A stretch of 64,000 bases of DNA from Companilactobacillus bobalius (GTDB lineage: Bacteria > Bacillota > Bacilli > Lactobacillales > Lactobacillaceae). Positions 45,908 to 54,776 of this stretch are shown piece by piece; the first letter of the stretch is position 1, and each line of letters starts with the position of its first letter. The stretch covers positions 124,001 to 188,000 of the forward strand of contig NZ_LNUA01000076.1 of assembly GCF_009764355.1 (NCBI RefSeq), in the 5' to 3' direction. The translations under genes were made by a program, and so were the position numbers. The notes beneath the pieces are model-generated. The model saw nothing but the letters and a program-made list of their open reading frames with translations. It was not told the origin of the DNA and did no database searches.

Positions 45908-46555
45908 TTATTTTAAATTGACTTGTGATTTGGCGATTATTTTATTATCGGATAGCTTAATATCAATTGAAGCATTTTGACTAGGATCTGCTTCAGATAA
46001 GTCCGAAACATAGGTTAATGTTCTAATTCCATTAATGTCAGAATAATCGTCAGGATCGCCAAGTACAGAGATAACACGGTTGTAATTGTCACCATTTTTA
46101 AGTTTATTGAAATCGGCTAGGGTCAAACTATTTTCTCGATCAATATCAAGTCCTTGGATGGATTTAGATTTAGCGATGTTTTTGAAAAAAGTAATTTGAA
46201 TCATTACTTGATTGTTGTTGTCAGTTTTATTCCATGTGGCGGTGATTTCTTTTCCTTTTTTATCCATTATTTGTGTTTCAGTAGGATTTCCAAGTAGATT
46301 AGTGATGACTTTTCTGGAGTAGCCATTCTTGCCGGTTTTAATGGAATTGTATTTAGCAACCAAAGAAGGATTCTTTTCGGCCTGTTTTCTCTCTGATTGA
46401 TCTTTTCGTTGATCCACATTAGCTTGATCAGCTTCATCTTTATAGTAGGAATAGTTGGCGATGTAGGTAGTAGCTGACACTACAATAATAATCGAAAGAA
46501 TCGTGATCCAGAACCAGTTTCTTCTATAGAAAGGTTTCTTTTCATTTTCATTCAA
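45908..46555 (-). CDS. Membrane-anchored protein with BLIP/SmpA-like repeats (DUF3862-like)
   Basis: A 215-residue protein: a short cytoplasmic tail (NENEKKPFYRRN), one membrane helix (WFWITILSIIIVVSATTYI), a charged stretch, and an outer domain with two copies of an SmpA/BLIP-type pattern (YNSIKTGKNGYSRKVITNLLGNPTET and FNKLKNGDNYNRVISVLGDPDDYS). These 'small domain with G-P turn' repeats are typical of DUF3862 and OmlA-like proteins of the cell envelope. Start: TTG at 46555, 9 nt after GGAGGT. The role is unknown. Its start is about 140 bp from tmRNA on the other strand. Confidence 0.75.
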   Translation of the reverse strand: MNENEKKPFYRRNWFWITILSIIIVVSATTYIANYSYYKDEADQANVDQRKDQSERKQAEKNPSLVAKYNSIKTGKNGYSRKVITNLLGNPTETQIMDKKGKEITATWNKTDNNNQVMIQITFFKNIAKSKSIQGLDIDRENSLTLADFNKLKNGDNYNRVISVLGDPDDYSDINGIRTLTYVSDLSEADPSQNASIDIKLSDNKIIAKSQVNLK

Positions 46556-46698
46556 TATGTTTATACCTCCGTCTATATTCAGTATTTTACTAGTATTTAC
46601 TGAAAGTAGCATCCTAGATGCACCAATATTTTCATAATAAATAAACTTATAATTTGCTAAATAAAACAAAATTCGATAGTATAGACTGTGAACACTAA

Positions 46699-47061
46699 TG
46701 GGGGTGTTCTGGATTCGACATGTGTAGTAGCGTGTGAGTTGCACTTAGGGCCTTGCGTCCCTTTAAAACGCACAGTTTATTATAACTGCAAAAAATAATA
46801 ATAACTACGCATTAGCTGCCTAAAAACAGTCTAAGCGTGATCCATTCTAGTTTCGCCCAAGGGCTGGAAATGGGTCTCAAAAATATTGGGCTACGTTTAA
46901 CTACGCATTCTGAATAGTTAAAAAGAGATTGTCGGAATAGTCATTGTGGCTAGCCGGGTTGTATGGCGTTCATAGTGGCGAAACTTTAAATAATACAACT
47001 ATGAGTGTAGAGGCTTGCATAGCATTACGCTTGGACAGGGGTTCAATTCCCCTCACCTCCA
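46699..47061 (+). ncRNA. ssrA: Transfer-messenger RNA (tmRNA)
   Basis: Rescues stalled ribosomes and tags the truncated protein. The 5' end GGGGGTGTTCTGGATTCGAC and the 3' end with a T-arm (GGGGTTCAATTCCCC) plus acceptor strand CACCTCC pair as in all one-piece tmRNAs; the terminal CCA is not encoded. The tag reading frame starts at the resume codon GCA about 46787 and gives AKNNNNYALAA followed by TAA, the Lactobacillaceae-type degradation tag ending ALAA. The length is about 363 nt. SmpB is not encoded nearby. Confidence 0.96.
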
Positions 47062-47074
47062 TAAAGCAAATAAG

Positions 47075-47122
47075 AGTCAGCTATATCAGGTAATTTATAC
47101 CTTGATATAGCTGGCTTTTTTT
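47075..47122 (+). terminator. Terminator after tmRNA
   Basis: A 16-17 bp stem with GTCAGCTATATCAGG and CCTTGATATAGCTGGC arms and a T run. Confidence 0.92.
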
Positions 47123-47196
47123 CTTTTTCATAATTTATCTAATACTAGGCATGTATATTGGATAAATATGTTTATCGTCAAAAATAAGTAAGGGAG

Positions 47197-47229
47197 CAGT
47201 AACTAACTACGGTTAGTTACTGTTTTTTT
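47197..47229 (+). terminator. Second plus-strand terminator downstream of tmRNA
   Basis: A perfect CAGTAACTAAC/GTTAGTTACTG stem with 7 Ts. No plus-strand gene lies between this and the first terminator, so it is a backup terminator or a remnant. Confidence 0.8.
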
Positions 47230-47238
47230 ATAACCAAT

Positions 47239-47559
47239 TTATTTATCATCAACGAAGCCGATTATTTCCATGAATAAATCTACATAAGATTGGCGATCTT
47301 TCAGATTCATTGTATTCATAAATTTAAAGAAATTATCAGTTTTTTCATCAATGAGACTGTGTTTAAAAATATCACCCATCTCCATATCTAGAGCGTGGAC
47401 AATTTTTTCCAACTTAGATAAGGATATGCTACCTGATTCTCCCAGTTCCAACCTTGAGATTGTATATCTAGAAACATGAGAAATTTCGGCAAGCTGTTCA
47501 ATTGTTAATCCCTTGCTTAATCTTTTTTGTCTAATAAAATCATTGTAACTTTTAGCCAT
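47239..47559 (-). CDS. XRE family helix-turn-helix regulator
   Basis: A 106-residue cytoplasmic regulator. The N-terminal Xre/Cro HTH is clear: FIRQKRLSKGLTIEQLAEISHVSRYTISRLELGESGSISL. A short C-terminal helical region (MGDIFKHSLIDEKTDNFFKF) follows. ATG at 47559 (MAKSYN) has GAGGTG about 10 nt upstream; an earlier ATG overlaps that site. It is divergent from a WxL surface protein gene and may control it. A deleted copy of the same gene precedes the next WxL gene at 51.1 kb. Confidence 0.87.
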   Translation of the reverse strand: MAKSYNDFIRQKRLSKGLTIEQLAEISHVSRYTISRLELGESGSISLSKLEKIVHALDMEMGDIFKHSLIDEKTDNFFKFMNTMNLKDRQSYVDLFMEIIGFVDDK

Positions 47560-47594
47560 AGTAGTCATACACCTCAAGCCTTAAGCTCCCCTAC

Positions 47595-47781
47595 GATAAG
47601 ACTAAATTAAATGTCAAATAACAGTCATTTTTTCTAAAATATTGAAAATATGCGCATAATTGTTTTATAATACCTCATATATAGAGAAAAGGGGGATATT
47701 TCTTTGAAAAAATCAAGTTTTTTTCTATTTTTAGATTCTTTCGTTATGTTTTTAATATCTCTTTTTTCAGATTGCCAGTAG
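47595..47781 (+). repeat. Duplicated promoter/leader segment, copy 1
   Basis: About 180 bp nearly identical to 51165-51345, including ATGTCAAATAACAGTCATT, a TTGAAA/TATAAT promoter (47642-47671) and GGGGGATATTTCTTTGAAA. In this copy the leader carries a 25-codon open frame from TTG at 47704 to TAG at 47779, homologous to the signal peptide of the 51273 gene, then stops. The WxL gene at 47831 starts 49 nt later with its own ribosome site. I read this as a recombination or gene-replacement scar behind a retained promoter. Confidence 0.8.
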
Positions 47782-47830
47782 GAATCCATTGATTGATATC
47801 ATATGGAATTTCTGATGAGGGGGTCATCAC

Positions 47831-50800
47831 ATGTTTTTTATAAAAAATTTACATCGCAATAAATTGAATTTGTTTCTGATATATTTATCAATATTCCTAA
47901 TTGGTTTAATAACGAATACTACATTTGTAAAAGCGGATAGTTCAGATAACGAAATATCTCAATCATTAAATTTAAACAGTAATTTATCCGATGATTCTAA
48001 TGATACTGGGGTATCTCAGCCTTATAAAGCAGACTTTTTAAATCAAATAAATAATTCAGGAGAATTCAGTTTAAAAAATAAACAAATAAATGCTACATTG
48101 AAAAATTTTAGGGTGCAATCGATATCCAGTGTTCCGGTGTTAGATGTTAAGGGGAGTTCTGTTACTGTCAATAGTTGGCAGGATTTTATTGATGCCGCTA
48201 ATAATACATCGGTAGGGGAAATAATTATTGGCGTAGACCTAAAGGCCGCTGATAATAAGGTTAGTTTTCAAAATGATAAGGTTGTTGCTTTTAACGGACA
48301 CAGTATAGATATGGCTAGTAGATATCTGAATACTAACAATTATCAGATTAATTTTGTTGATGCATCAATTAATTCAACTGGATCAGCAATGCTAAGATCT
48401 AGTTCAAATGCTGGAATTATATTTTCAGGTATAGGTTCTTTAACTGGTTCAATTTTAGACAATAATAATATTTATACCAATTTGACTTTTACTAATGCCA
48501 ACTATGTAACGCAAAATACAAGTTCCACTCCTACGATTAGATTTAGAGGATCGTCAGGTGGAGATCTATCTATCAAAGATTCGACAATTACAGATAGTTC
48601 TAGGAGTTTTTATTATAGTTCTACATCTGATAGTATTTCGAAAAATATCAATATAAATAATTCAACAGTTAAATCAACTTACGCCTCGGGAACTTCAAAT
48701 TATTTTATCAGTACGAGTGGAACTAATACTCAAACTGGTATGGTACTTGAAATGACTAACAATTCAAACGTAAATGTTGATAAAACAAATCAGGGGGATT
48801 TTAATGCTCCCATTTATCTTTTTGGAACGAATACCAAGATTATATTATCAACAAATTCTAAATTTACAGTAAATAACCCTAATGGAGCTGCCATAACGGA
48901 ATCTGGAGTAGGAAGTATTTTTGATGTTTCTGATGAAGGTACTGAATTAAATGTTTCTCGTTCAGGAACAGCTGATTATAATAATGCTGTTATTAGGTTT
49001 GCATGGACGGGAGAAATGACATTTGATATAAAAAATCATGCTAAAGTTTCAATTAATCAAAATGGAACTGTTAATACATATGGAATCCGTATGTATGGTG
49101 GAGGTAATAATATTTCGGTAAGCAATGGTGCTGAATTTGATTGTATAAATAATTCAACTAGTTCGGGTCCGGGAATTGGAGATAATGACGGACAAGGAAT
49201 ATATTATGCTGGTGGCGGAAATTCGAACTCTTTCAAATTAAGTGGTACAGACTCTCAGGTTCTCATTAGTGCGAACAATGGACCAGCTATATCTTCATTA
49301 TCAAGAATCGACATGACAGCCGGTGATGGGACTTCTTTTGTAGCACGAGGGTATTATCCTGGCAACGCAATATTCTATTCTGCAAATATATTAAATTTTA
49401 ATATGGGGGTACCTAGATATTTTGATTTTATGAATACTGCTTCCATTGGAACAGGAATAGGGGGGACTTTATTCAATTGTTCGGATACTAGCCAATTTAA
49501 TCATGGTAATATTCCACTATCTGTATGGTTAAGTACATCAAATGTTCAAAAATCTCCTACTAAGAGCTGGAAATATGTTAATGCTACTTATTCAGGAGTT
49601 AATTTCAATAAATTTACTACTACTACTTCTGATGCTGATTTTAAAGAATTCTTAGTAAATAATTCAGGTTTATCGAAATTGGGAAGGATGACGGCTAATA
49701 CAGCACCTGCTCAAGTAAAAAATGCCCCTGACCAGCCTACCAATGCCGATTCATATGTTTGGGTACCAACATTAATGCCCGCTGAGAATAATGCATATCG
49801 CCCTTCATATGACAATGAAGTTTATGCTGAGGTTCAATTAACTTATCCAGATGGAACAACTAAAACTGCAACTGGGACATCTGTTCAGAACCAAAAATAT
49901 TATGAATACAGTACATCAACGATTGATGGTGCTATTAAGATACCAATTAGTAACTTTGGTTCCAGTACAAAATATCTAGAACCAGGTACCAAGATAAAAA
50001 TTTTAAAATTGTGGAGAAATGATCCGGATTATAATTCTGTTAATGCTATAAAGACTGATATGAGCAATACGAAATATAATCAATATAAAGAACAAACGGT
50101 CATAGATAAGACGCCACCTGATCCAGTAGTAATAAAAAATAATGTAAAAATGATTTCTCAGTGGTCTAAAGAATTAGAAGGTACAGGTGAACCAGGAACG
50201 TCATTAAGTTGGAAGATAATCCATCATAATGGTAGTGCAGATACGGTTTATTCAAATGCCACGACAGTTGACAGTAATGGGAACTGGAAAATAAATAATA
50301 TTTCTGGAATAGTAAATGACGATAAGATTGTCATTTACTTGACTGATAAAAATGCTAATACTACTCCATTTTCGGAAACAGTTTTCCATGATGCTACATT
50401 TTTACCAGCTACCGTTGTAAGTGTAGGTGGAACTAATACCTTATCTCTCGACGTTACTCAGAATTTGGATTTTGGAGTTATTCCTGCATATACTCCGGTG
50501 ATAAAGTCACCGGCATCCAAAAAATTTAATGTAACTGTTAATGATGATAGAGATCCATCACATGTTAATGGTTGGAAATTGATGGCTAGAGCATCTAACT
50601 TTAAATCAGGTCAAAGGGAAATAAGTAGTGATGACCTTGGCCTAGAGTTAAATGACAATAATAACATTATCAATATCACAAATACTGATTCACTAATTAG
50701 AGAACAACAGAGTACAGATGATTATAGAGGATCGACGATTTTAGATTTGATAAATGGACCTCAAAAAATAAAATTAAGAAGTAACGGTGTTGATTATCCT

Positions 50801-50848
50801 GGAAAATATACAAGTACAGTCACTTGGACAGCTACGGATAGTTTATAG
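47831..50848 (+). CDS. Large WxL-domain surface protein with pectate-lyase-like repeats
   Basis: A 1005-residue secreted protein. The signal peptide ends near TTFVKAD. Residues about 110-560 form a low-complexity right-handed beta-helix type region of SxTxNN repeats (for example INNSTVKSTYASGTSNYFIS), as in pectate-lyase-like adhesive domains. Residues 760-860 hold a bacterial Ig module (ELEGTGEPGTSLSWKI, WKINNISGIVNDD). The WxL domain is at the C terminus (LDFGVIPAYTP to STVTWTATDSL). GAGGGGG precedes ATG 47831. Likely an adhesin; the target is unknown. Confidence 0.85.
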   Translation: MFFIKNLHRNKLNLFLIYLSIFLIGLITNTTFVKADSSDNEISQSLNLNSNLSDDSNDTGVSQPYKADFLNQINNSGEFSLKNKQINATLKNFRVQSISSVPVLDVKGSSVTVNSWQDFIDAANNTSVGEIIIGVDLKAADNKVSFQNDKVVAFNGHSIDMASRYLNTNNYQINFVDASINSTGSAMLRSSSNAGIIFSGIGSLTGSILDNNNIYTNLTFTNANYVTQNTSSTPTIRFRGSSGGDLSIKDSTITDSSRSFYYSSTSDSISKNININNSTVKSTYASGTSNYFISTSGTNTQTGMVLEMTNNSNVNVDKTNQGDFNAPIYLFGTNTKIILSTNSKFTVNNPNGAAITESGVGSIFDVSDEGTELNVSRSGTADYNNAVIRFAWTGEMTFDIKNHAKVSINQNGTVNTYGIRMYGGGNNISVSNGAEFDCINNSTSSGPGIGDNDGQGIYYAGGGNSNSFKLSGTDSQVLISANNGPAISSLSRIDMTAGDGTSFVARGYYPGNAIFYSANILNFNMGVPRYFDFMNTASIGTGIGGTLFNCSDTSQFNHGNIPLSVWLSTSNVQKSPTKSWKYVNATYSGVNFNKFTTTTSDADFKEFLVNNSGLSKLGRMTANTAPAQVKNAPDQPTNADSYVWVPTLMPAENNAYRPSYDNEVYAEVQLTYPDGTTKTATGTSVQNQKYYEYSTSTIDGAIKIPISNFGSSTKYLEPGTKIKILKLWRNDPDYNSVNAIKTDMSNTKYNQYKEQTVIDKTPPDPVVIKNNVKMISQWSKELEGTGEPGTSLSWKIIHHNGSADTVYSNATTVDSNGNWKINNISGIVNDDKIVIYLTDKNANTTPFSETVFHDATFLPATVVSVGGTNTLSLDVTQNLDFGVIPAYTPVIKSPASKKFNVTVNDDRDPSHVNGWKLMARASNFKSGQREISSDDLGLELNDNNNIINITNTDSLIREQQSTDDYRGSTILDLINGPQKIKLRSNGVDYPGKYTSTVTWTATDSL

Positions 50849-50884
50849 AATAATTAATATTAAAATTTGAAAAATATCTTAAAA

Positions 50885-50932
50885 AATAGGTCCCGATATT
50901 CTCATTCTTTGAGTATCGGGGCCTATTTATTA
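50885..50932 (+). terminator. Terminator after the large WxL gene
   Basis: AATAGGTCCCGATA and TATCGGGGCCTATT arms form a stable stem, with an AT-rich tail rather than a pure T run. Confidence 0.75.
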
Positions 50933-51079
50933 TGTCTAAGCAAGGGAAACTTACCGACTTGGGTCGTAAATCGTATGTAATAGAGACTTGTGCCTCAAAG
51001 CTACTCATTTTGTGGGCTTCTTTATTCTTGTGGGATGTGTTAGAGCCATTGAGAGAATTGAGAGATGATTTACCTTCCA

Positions 51080-51160
51080 CTTTTTTACCAATAAGACTAA
51101 GTTTAAAAATATCACTCATCTTCATATCTAGAGTATGGAAAATTTCAGCAAAATCATTCT
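51080..51160 (-). pseudogene. Internally deleted remnant of an XRE regulator gene
   Basis: On the minus strand, sequence around 51085-51145 closely matches the middle of the XRE gene at 47239-47559 (GATGAGTGATATTTTTAAA against GATGGGTGATATTTTTAAA, preceded by CTCTAGATATG). An AATGATTTT start-proximal segment is joined directly to it, so most of the helix-turn-helix has been deleted. The frame that continues to 50832 has no other homology. It lies in the same position relative to the next WxL gene as the intact XRE gene does to the previous one. Confidence 0.7.
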
Positions 51161-51164
51161 ATGA

Positions 51165-51345
51165 TTGGACTAAAAAAATATGTCAAATAACAGTCATTAT
51201 TTTTAAAATGTGAGAAATATGCACATAACTGTTTTATAATACCTCATATATAGAAAAAAGGGGGATATTTCTTTGAAAAAATCAAGTTTTTTTCCTTTTT
51301 GGAGTATTATTCTTATATTTTTAATTCTTTCTTTTTCAGATTATC
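51165..51345 (+). repeat. Duplicated promoter/leader segment, copy 2
   Basis: The second copy of the segment at 47595-47781. Here the TTG at 51273, preceded by AAGGGGG, opens a signal peptide (MKKSSFFPFW) that continues into the long WxL-type gene. The promoter -10 TATAAT near 51235 is conserved; the -35 differs by a base or two. Confidence 0.8.
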
Positions 51346-53552
51346 AAAAGATTTCGGCAGCCTCTTTGTTGCCTAATCCTGATACGATTGTTGTACCTGA
51401 TAGAAACCCTAGAGTTTCTTCTGGCTCTAACGGTAACGGTTCTTGGGGTCAACGATTAGATAACAATAATTCTCCTACATTGAAGAATCTAAATATATAT
51501 TCTGTTAATGAGCCTATCGATAGTAAATATGCTTTTGCTCCTATTCTGACTTCAGATACAAAATATTACATTGTTAATTCGGACGGAAAGGAATCCTTAT
51601 TGAAAGGTTCAAGAGTCCCTACCGTCAGAGGATCCGGGGGACCAGTGACATACCGTATATCTAATGTCGGGTATTATAAAGGACAGAGTGTGGATATCCT
51701 TACTTTATTTGCGGAGAATAAGAAGTTAAACGGAAACGTTAATGTATCAAATGCGACTCAACGTCTAACATTGGCACCTGTTGGTGATGATGCTAAATTT
51801 ATGTACACGAATATTAATGCATCGGCACTTTCTTACATTAATAATAATGTTATGTATGTTAAATCTAATACAAAGGATTCCATGAAGAAAATTAGCGGAA
51901 CTATGAATCATGGTAAATTATCTTATCCTAAGGCCGTTTATATGGATCCTGATGTTTTTCAAGGGAGAAGAGTACCTAATTCTGCGAGAACGGCATCTGG
52001 TAGTCAAGTCGGCACCGGCTATTCAGATCTCTATAATATAAATTCATATAATAAGGGAAGTCTTTTTATTACGGCTAATGAGCTCGGTGGATATGAGTAT
52101 AAATATAATAATTTTTCGGAACTATATACATCTTCAAGTAGTAGTATGAATGTTACTTTTTATATGTTTGATGGGATTGCTTTTTATAATGTTCAAACAA
52201 CATCAGCATCTCCAATACTACTTGCTTCACCTGATGTAATTGGAACCACTAATGATAATTCTGATAAAGGAAATAAGATTAGTTGGAATGTTGTTCAGGC
52301 GTTTCCATCACAACCAAGTGATACTCATTTAGATAATTATGTTTTACATTTTAAGATACCAAGTGATTTAAATTCTAATGATGTTAGTTTAAAAATTAAA
52401 AATTCAGCTGGTACAGATGTTACTAGTGACTTTAATATAGAAAAGGACAATAACGGCAATTATACCGCTACTGCAAAAAGCTTATCGGCTTTAGTTAATA
52501 AACAATATACATTTACATTTACTGGCAGAATAACGAAGGATCAGTTGGCAAATGAAAACTTTTTGAATAACTATTTGGATGCAAGTAGTAATGATCCTCA
52601 CTACATTAAAATGAACGGTGAGGCCTATTCTACATATGGTTTAAAAGGGAACAATTATGTCACCAAAAATGATGATGGATCAGCGACATCATCGGCTAAT
52701 TCTAAAATGGTTATCAATAGTTATAAAGTCGAACCAGAACTTAGTGGATCAATGACTGGAGGAACATATCATGTAGATAATAAGGTTTCATTTTCCTGGA
52801 TAGCACAAAATGGAAATTCAGATGCTAAATGGGGAGCTTTAGTATTTAAGATCAATATTCCTGAAGGTCTAAATATTGATCTTAGTTCGTTGAAGCTTAA
52901 GTTTGGAAGCAAAGCAGCGTATTCGGTTCTAAAATCTAACTATGATTACGACACTTCTAGCAGATTACTGACAGTTCGCTCAAACGATAATTTGTATATT
53001 AGTACAGGAGCAGAAACGTTGACTTATGACACAACAATTGATATTGCTGTCAGAGGTAGAACTGTTTCAAAAACAAATACAAGTGTCACTGGTACAGATA
53101 TGAATGCTTTTTCTAAACCTGGTGATGCTAAGCCAACGATTTCAACTGATATCTCTTCTACTTCATTTAATGTAGAATCGGATAACTTTCCGAGTAGTTC
53201 ATCTTTTGATAAGAATTTTAAAAATACTACGGAGAGTTCTAGAGGTGATAGTAAAAATAAAATAAATGATGTATTGAATTTCACCTTAACTGCTCAGAAT
53301 AAAGGCAATGTAAAAAAAGTTAGTGAACTTAATTTCATAAATTATATGAATGATCCATACTATCAAGTATTTGTTTCATACGATCCTTCAGAGAGTTGAT
53401 AGTGCAGGATTTAATAAGTTAGGAAACAATGCTCTTATTGAGTTTATAGGACCAGGAAAATGGTTGATGAATGCAAATGGTTATGGCCTTAAGTCAGGTG
53501 TCTATTCTGGAAAATAACGTGGAGCGCTATTGATGGAATTTCCAATAATTAA
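51273..53552 (+). pseudogene. WxL-type surface protein with decayed C terminus
   Basis: The open frame from TTG 51273 gives 708 residues: a signal peptide, an N-terminal adhesin-like region, and two or three isopeptide/Ig-type modules (TKYYIV..., SWIAQNGNSDAKWGALVFKINIPEGL). It stops at TGA 53397 with another TAG next to it. The WxL domain is recognisable only across three frames: VSYDPSES before the stop, an EFIGPGKWLMNANGYGLKSG segment in frame +1, and WSAIDGISNN ending at TAA 53550. One base inserted in the A run at 53511-53514 would join the last two. The 5' WxL half also seems deleted. Confidence 0.72.
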
Positions 53553-53666
53553 TTAAGTAGATTTAAAAATGTTATAAAAACATATAGGTAGGTAATAGAA
53601 TTATTTTGACAGTAAAATTAAAATAAGGATGTTACAGGTATTGAGAGTCTGGAAGAAATTACAAAT
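53553..53666. other. Gap without a supported gene
   Basis: AT-rich sequence downstream of the decayed WxL gene; no ribosome site with an open frame is seen. Confidence 0.5.
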
Positions 53667-53667
53667 A

Positions 53668-53712
53668 AAAGAAGATTCGGAAATTGATTTGATTTCTGAA
53701 TCTTCTTTTTTG
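53668..53712 (+). terminator. Terminator downstream of the decayed WxL gene
   Basis: A 14-bp GAAGATTCGGAAAT/ATTTCTGAATCTTC stem with a T run; presumably the original terminator of the WxL gene. Confidence 0.9.
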
Positions 53713-53879
53713 TGTACATGAATTTAAAATGTCTTTGTTAGTTATTGAAAATTAGAAATAGAGTTGTTTTCAATAGAAGAGAAAGTTATTCTTTAAGAAA
53801 CTGATGAACTTACTTTTTCAAGTTAATAAAAATAAGTGATTTTCTAATTTTAAAATGTTGATATATCAGTCTTTTCTTA

Positions 53880-53907
53880 GTGTTCCCCATATACATGGGG
53901 ATCTTCA
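53880..53907. repeat. Solitary CRISPR type I-E-like repeat remnant
   Basis: GTGTTCCCCATATACATGGGGATC followed by TTCA is 28 nt long with a CCCCAT/ATGGGG palindrome around 4 nt, the architecture of type I-E repeats of lactobacilli. There is no second copy within 100 bp on either side, and no cas genes in the window. It is an orphan at most. Confidence 0.4.
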
Positions 53908-53913
53908 ATTAAA

Positions 53914-53962
53914 AAAAGATGCCTATGTCAAAACACTGAATGCTTTGATATGGGCGTCTTTT
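53914..53962. terminator. Bidirectional terminator
   Basis: AAAGATGCCTATGTCAAA paired with TTTGATATGGGCGTCTTT, with A and T runs, between the orphan repeat and the YitT-like gene. Confidence 0.85.
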
Positions 53963-54560
53963 ATTGTGTAATGTGTCGTTGATGGAAAATACCGAAACCT
54001 TTAATTGCGAGGCTAGAGATACCAACTGACATGACAGCTAGTAGGAAGGAAATTAAATCGTTTAAAGCAAAGTTTCCTAAACAAACTAATCCATCAATAA
54101 TGAATAAACTAATATATTTATCAACACCGAAATTCTTGTGGATGATCATTGGAGGAACTGTTGTCCCACCACTAGACATGTTGAGAGTATAAAGGATAGC
54201 TAAACCAATTCCAAAAATGATACTTCCTACTATAATAGAGATTACTCGATTATTAGGAATCAAATTGTAAACAGGTGTGATATATAACAAGAGGGGAAGC
54301 ATGAAACTTCCGATTGCTAATTTAACGGTAGTTTGTCGATCTAAATGTATGTAAGCCAGTACTAACATCACAATATTTATGAAAAGAACCGAGATGAATG
54401 TTGGGATTTTCCACCCTGCCTGTAGCAAAATAGCGATACCTGTAGCACCGCCAGCCGCTATACTATGCGGTTCGAAGAACATATTAAGACTAAATGCGAT
54501 AAGTTCCAAAGCAACTAACATTATTAGTAGTTTTGCGGACGTTCTCTTTTTATTCTTCAT
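53961..54560 (-). CDS. YitT family membrane protein, short form
   Basis: A 199-residue polytopic protein with about five membrane segments. EPHSIAAGGATGIAILLQ matches the YitT (DUF161) signature, repeated in GLAILYTLNMSSGGTTVPPMIIHK. Most YitT proteins are about 280 residues with a cytoplasmic DUF2179 domain; this one ends before it, with no frameshift visible in the next bases (a terminator follows at once), so it is a natural short form or an old truncation. Function unknown. Confidence 0.8.
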   Translation of the reverse strand: MKNKKRTSAKLLIMLVALELIAFSLNMFFEPHSIAAGGATGIAILLQAGWKIPTFISVLFINIVMLVLAYIHLDRQTTVKLAIGSFMLPLLLYITPVYNLIPNNRVISIIVGSIIFGIGLAILYTLNMSSGGTTVPPMIIHKNFGVDKYISLFIIDGLVCLGNFALNDLISFLLAVMSVGISSLAIKGFGIFHQRHITQ

Positions 54561-54675
54561 ATATGTACTATATCATGAAGATAGAGCCATTAGCAATAAA
54601 AGTACTCAATACCTAAAAAATAAAATAAATAATTATATTTCATAAGTATTACTAAAATTACATTCTGGCCTTAAA

Positions 54676-54704
54676 TTGTAACTTTGTGGTTGCTGTCATG
54701 TAAT
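54676..54704 (+). promoter_or_regulatory. Promoter of the LysM protein gene
   Basis: TTGTAA at 54676-54681, a 17-nt spacer, and TGTAAT at 54699-54704. The leader of about 70 nt has no obvious structure. An AAGGATG ribosome site lies before ATG 54777. Confidence 0.6.
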
Positions 54705-54776
54705 ACTGGGCTGTTAGTATAGCACCATAGCAAATGAGAGCTAAACAAATTTAAAAATTAAGGATGTAATTAATTC

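Noticed and set aside
50832..51125. A 97-residue minus-strand protein
   Set aside because: Only its first residues match the XRE protein C terminus; the rest is an out-of-context reading through the WxL terminator, so it is a pseudogene remnant.
53880..53907. A CRISPR array
   Set aside because: Only one repeat-like unit is present; no regular spacing, spacers or cas genes, so I report only an orphan repeat.
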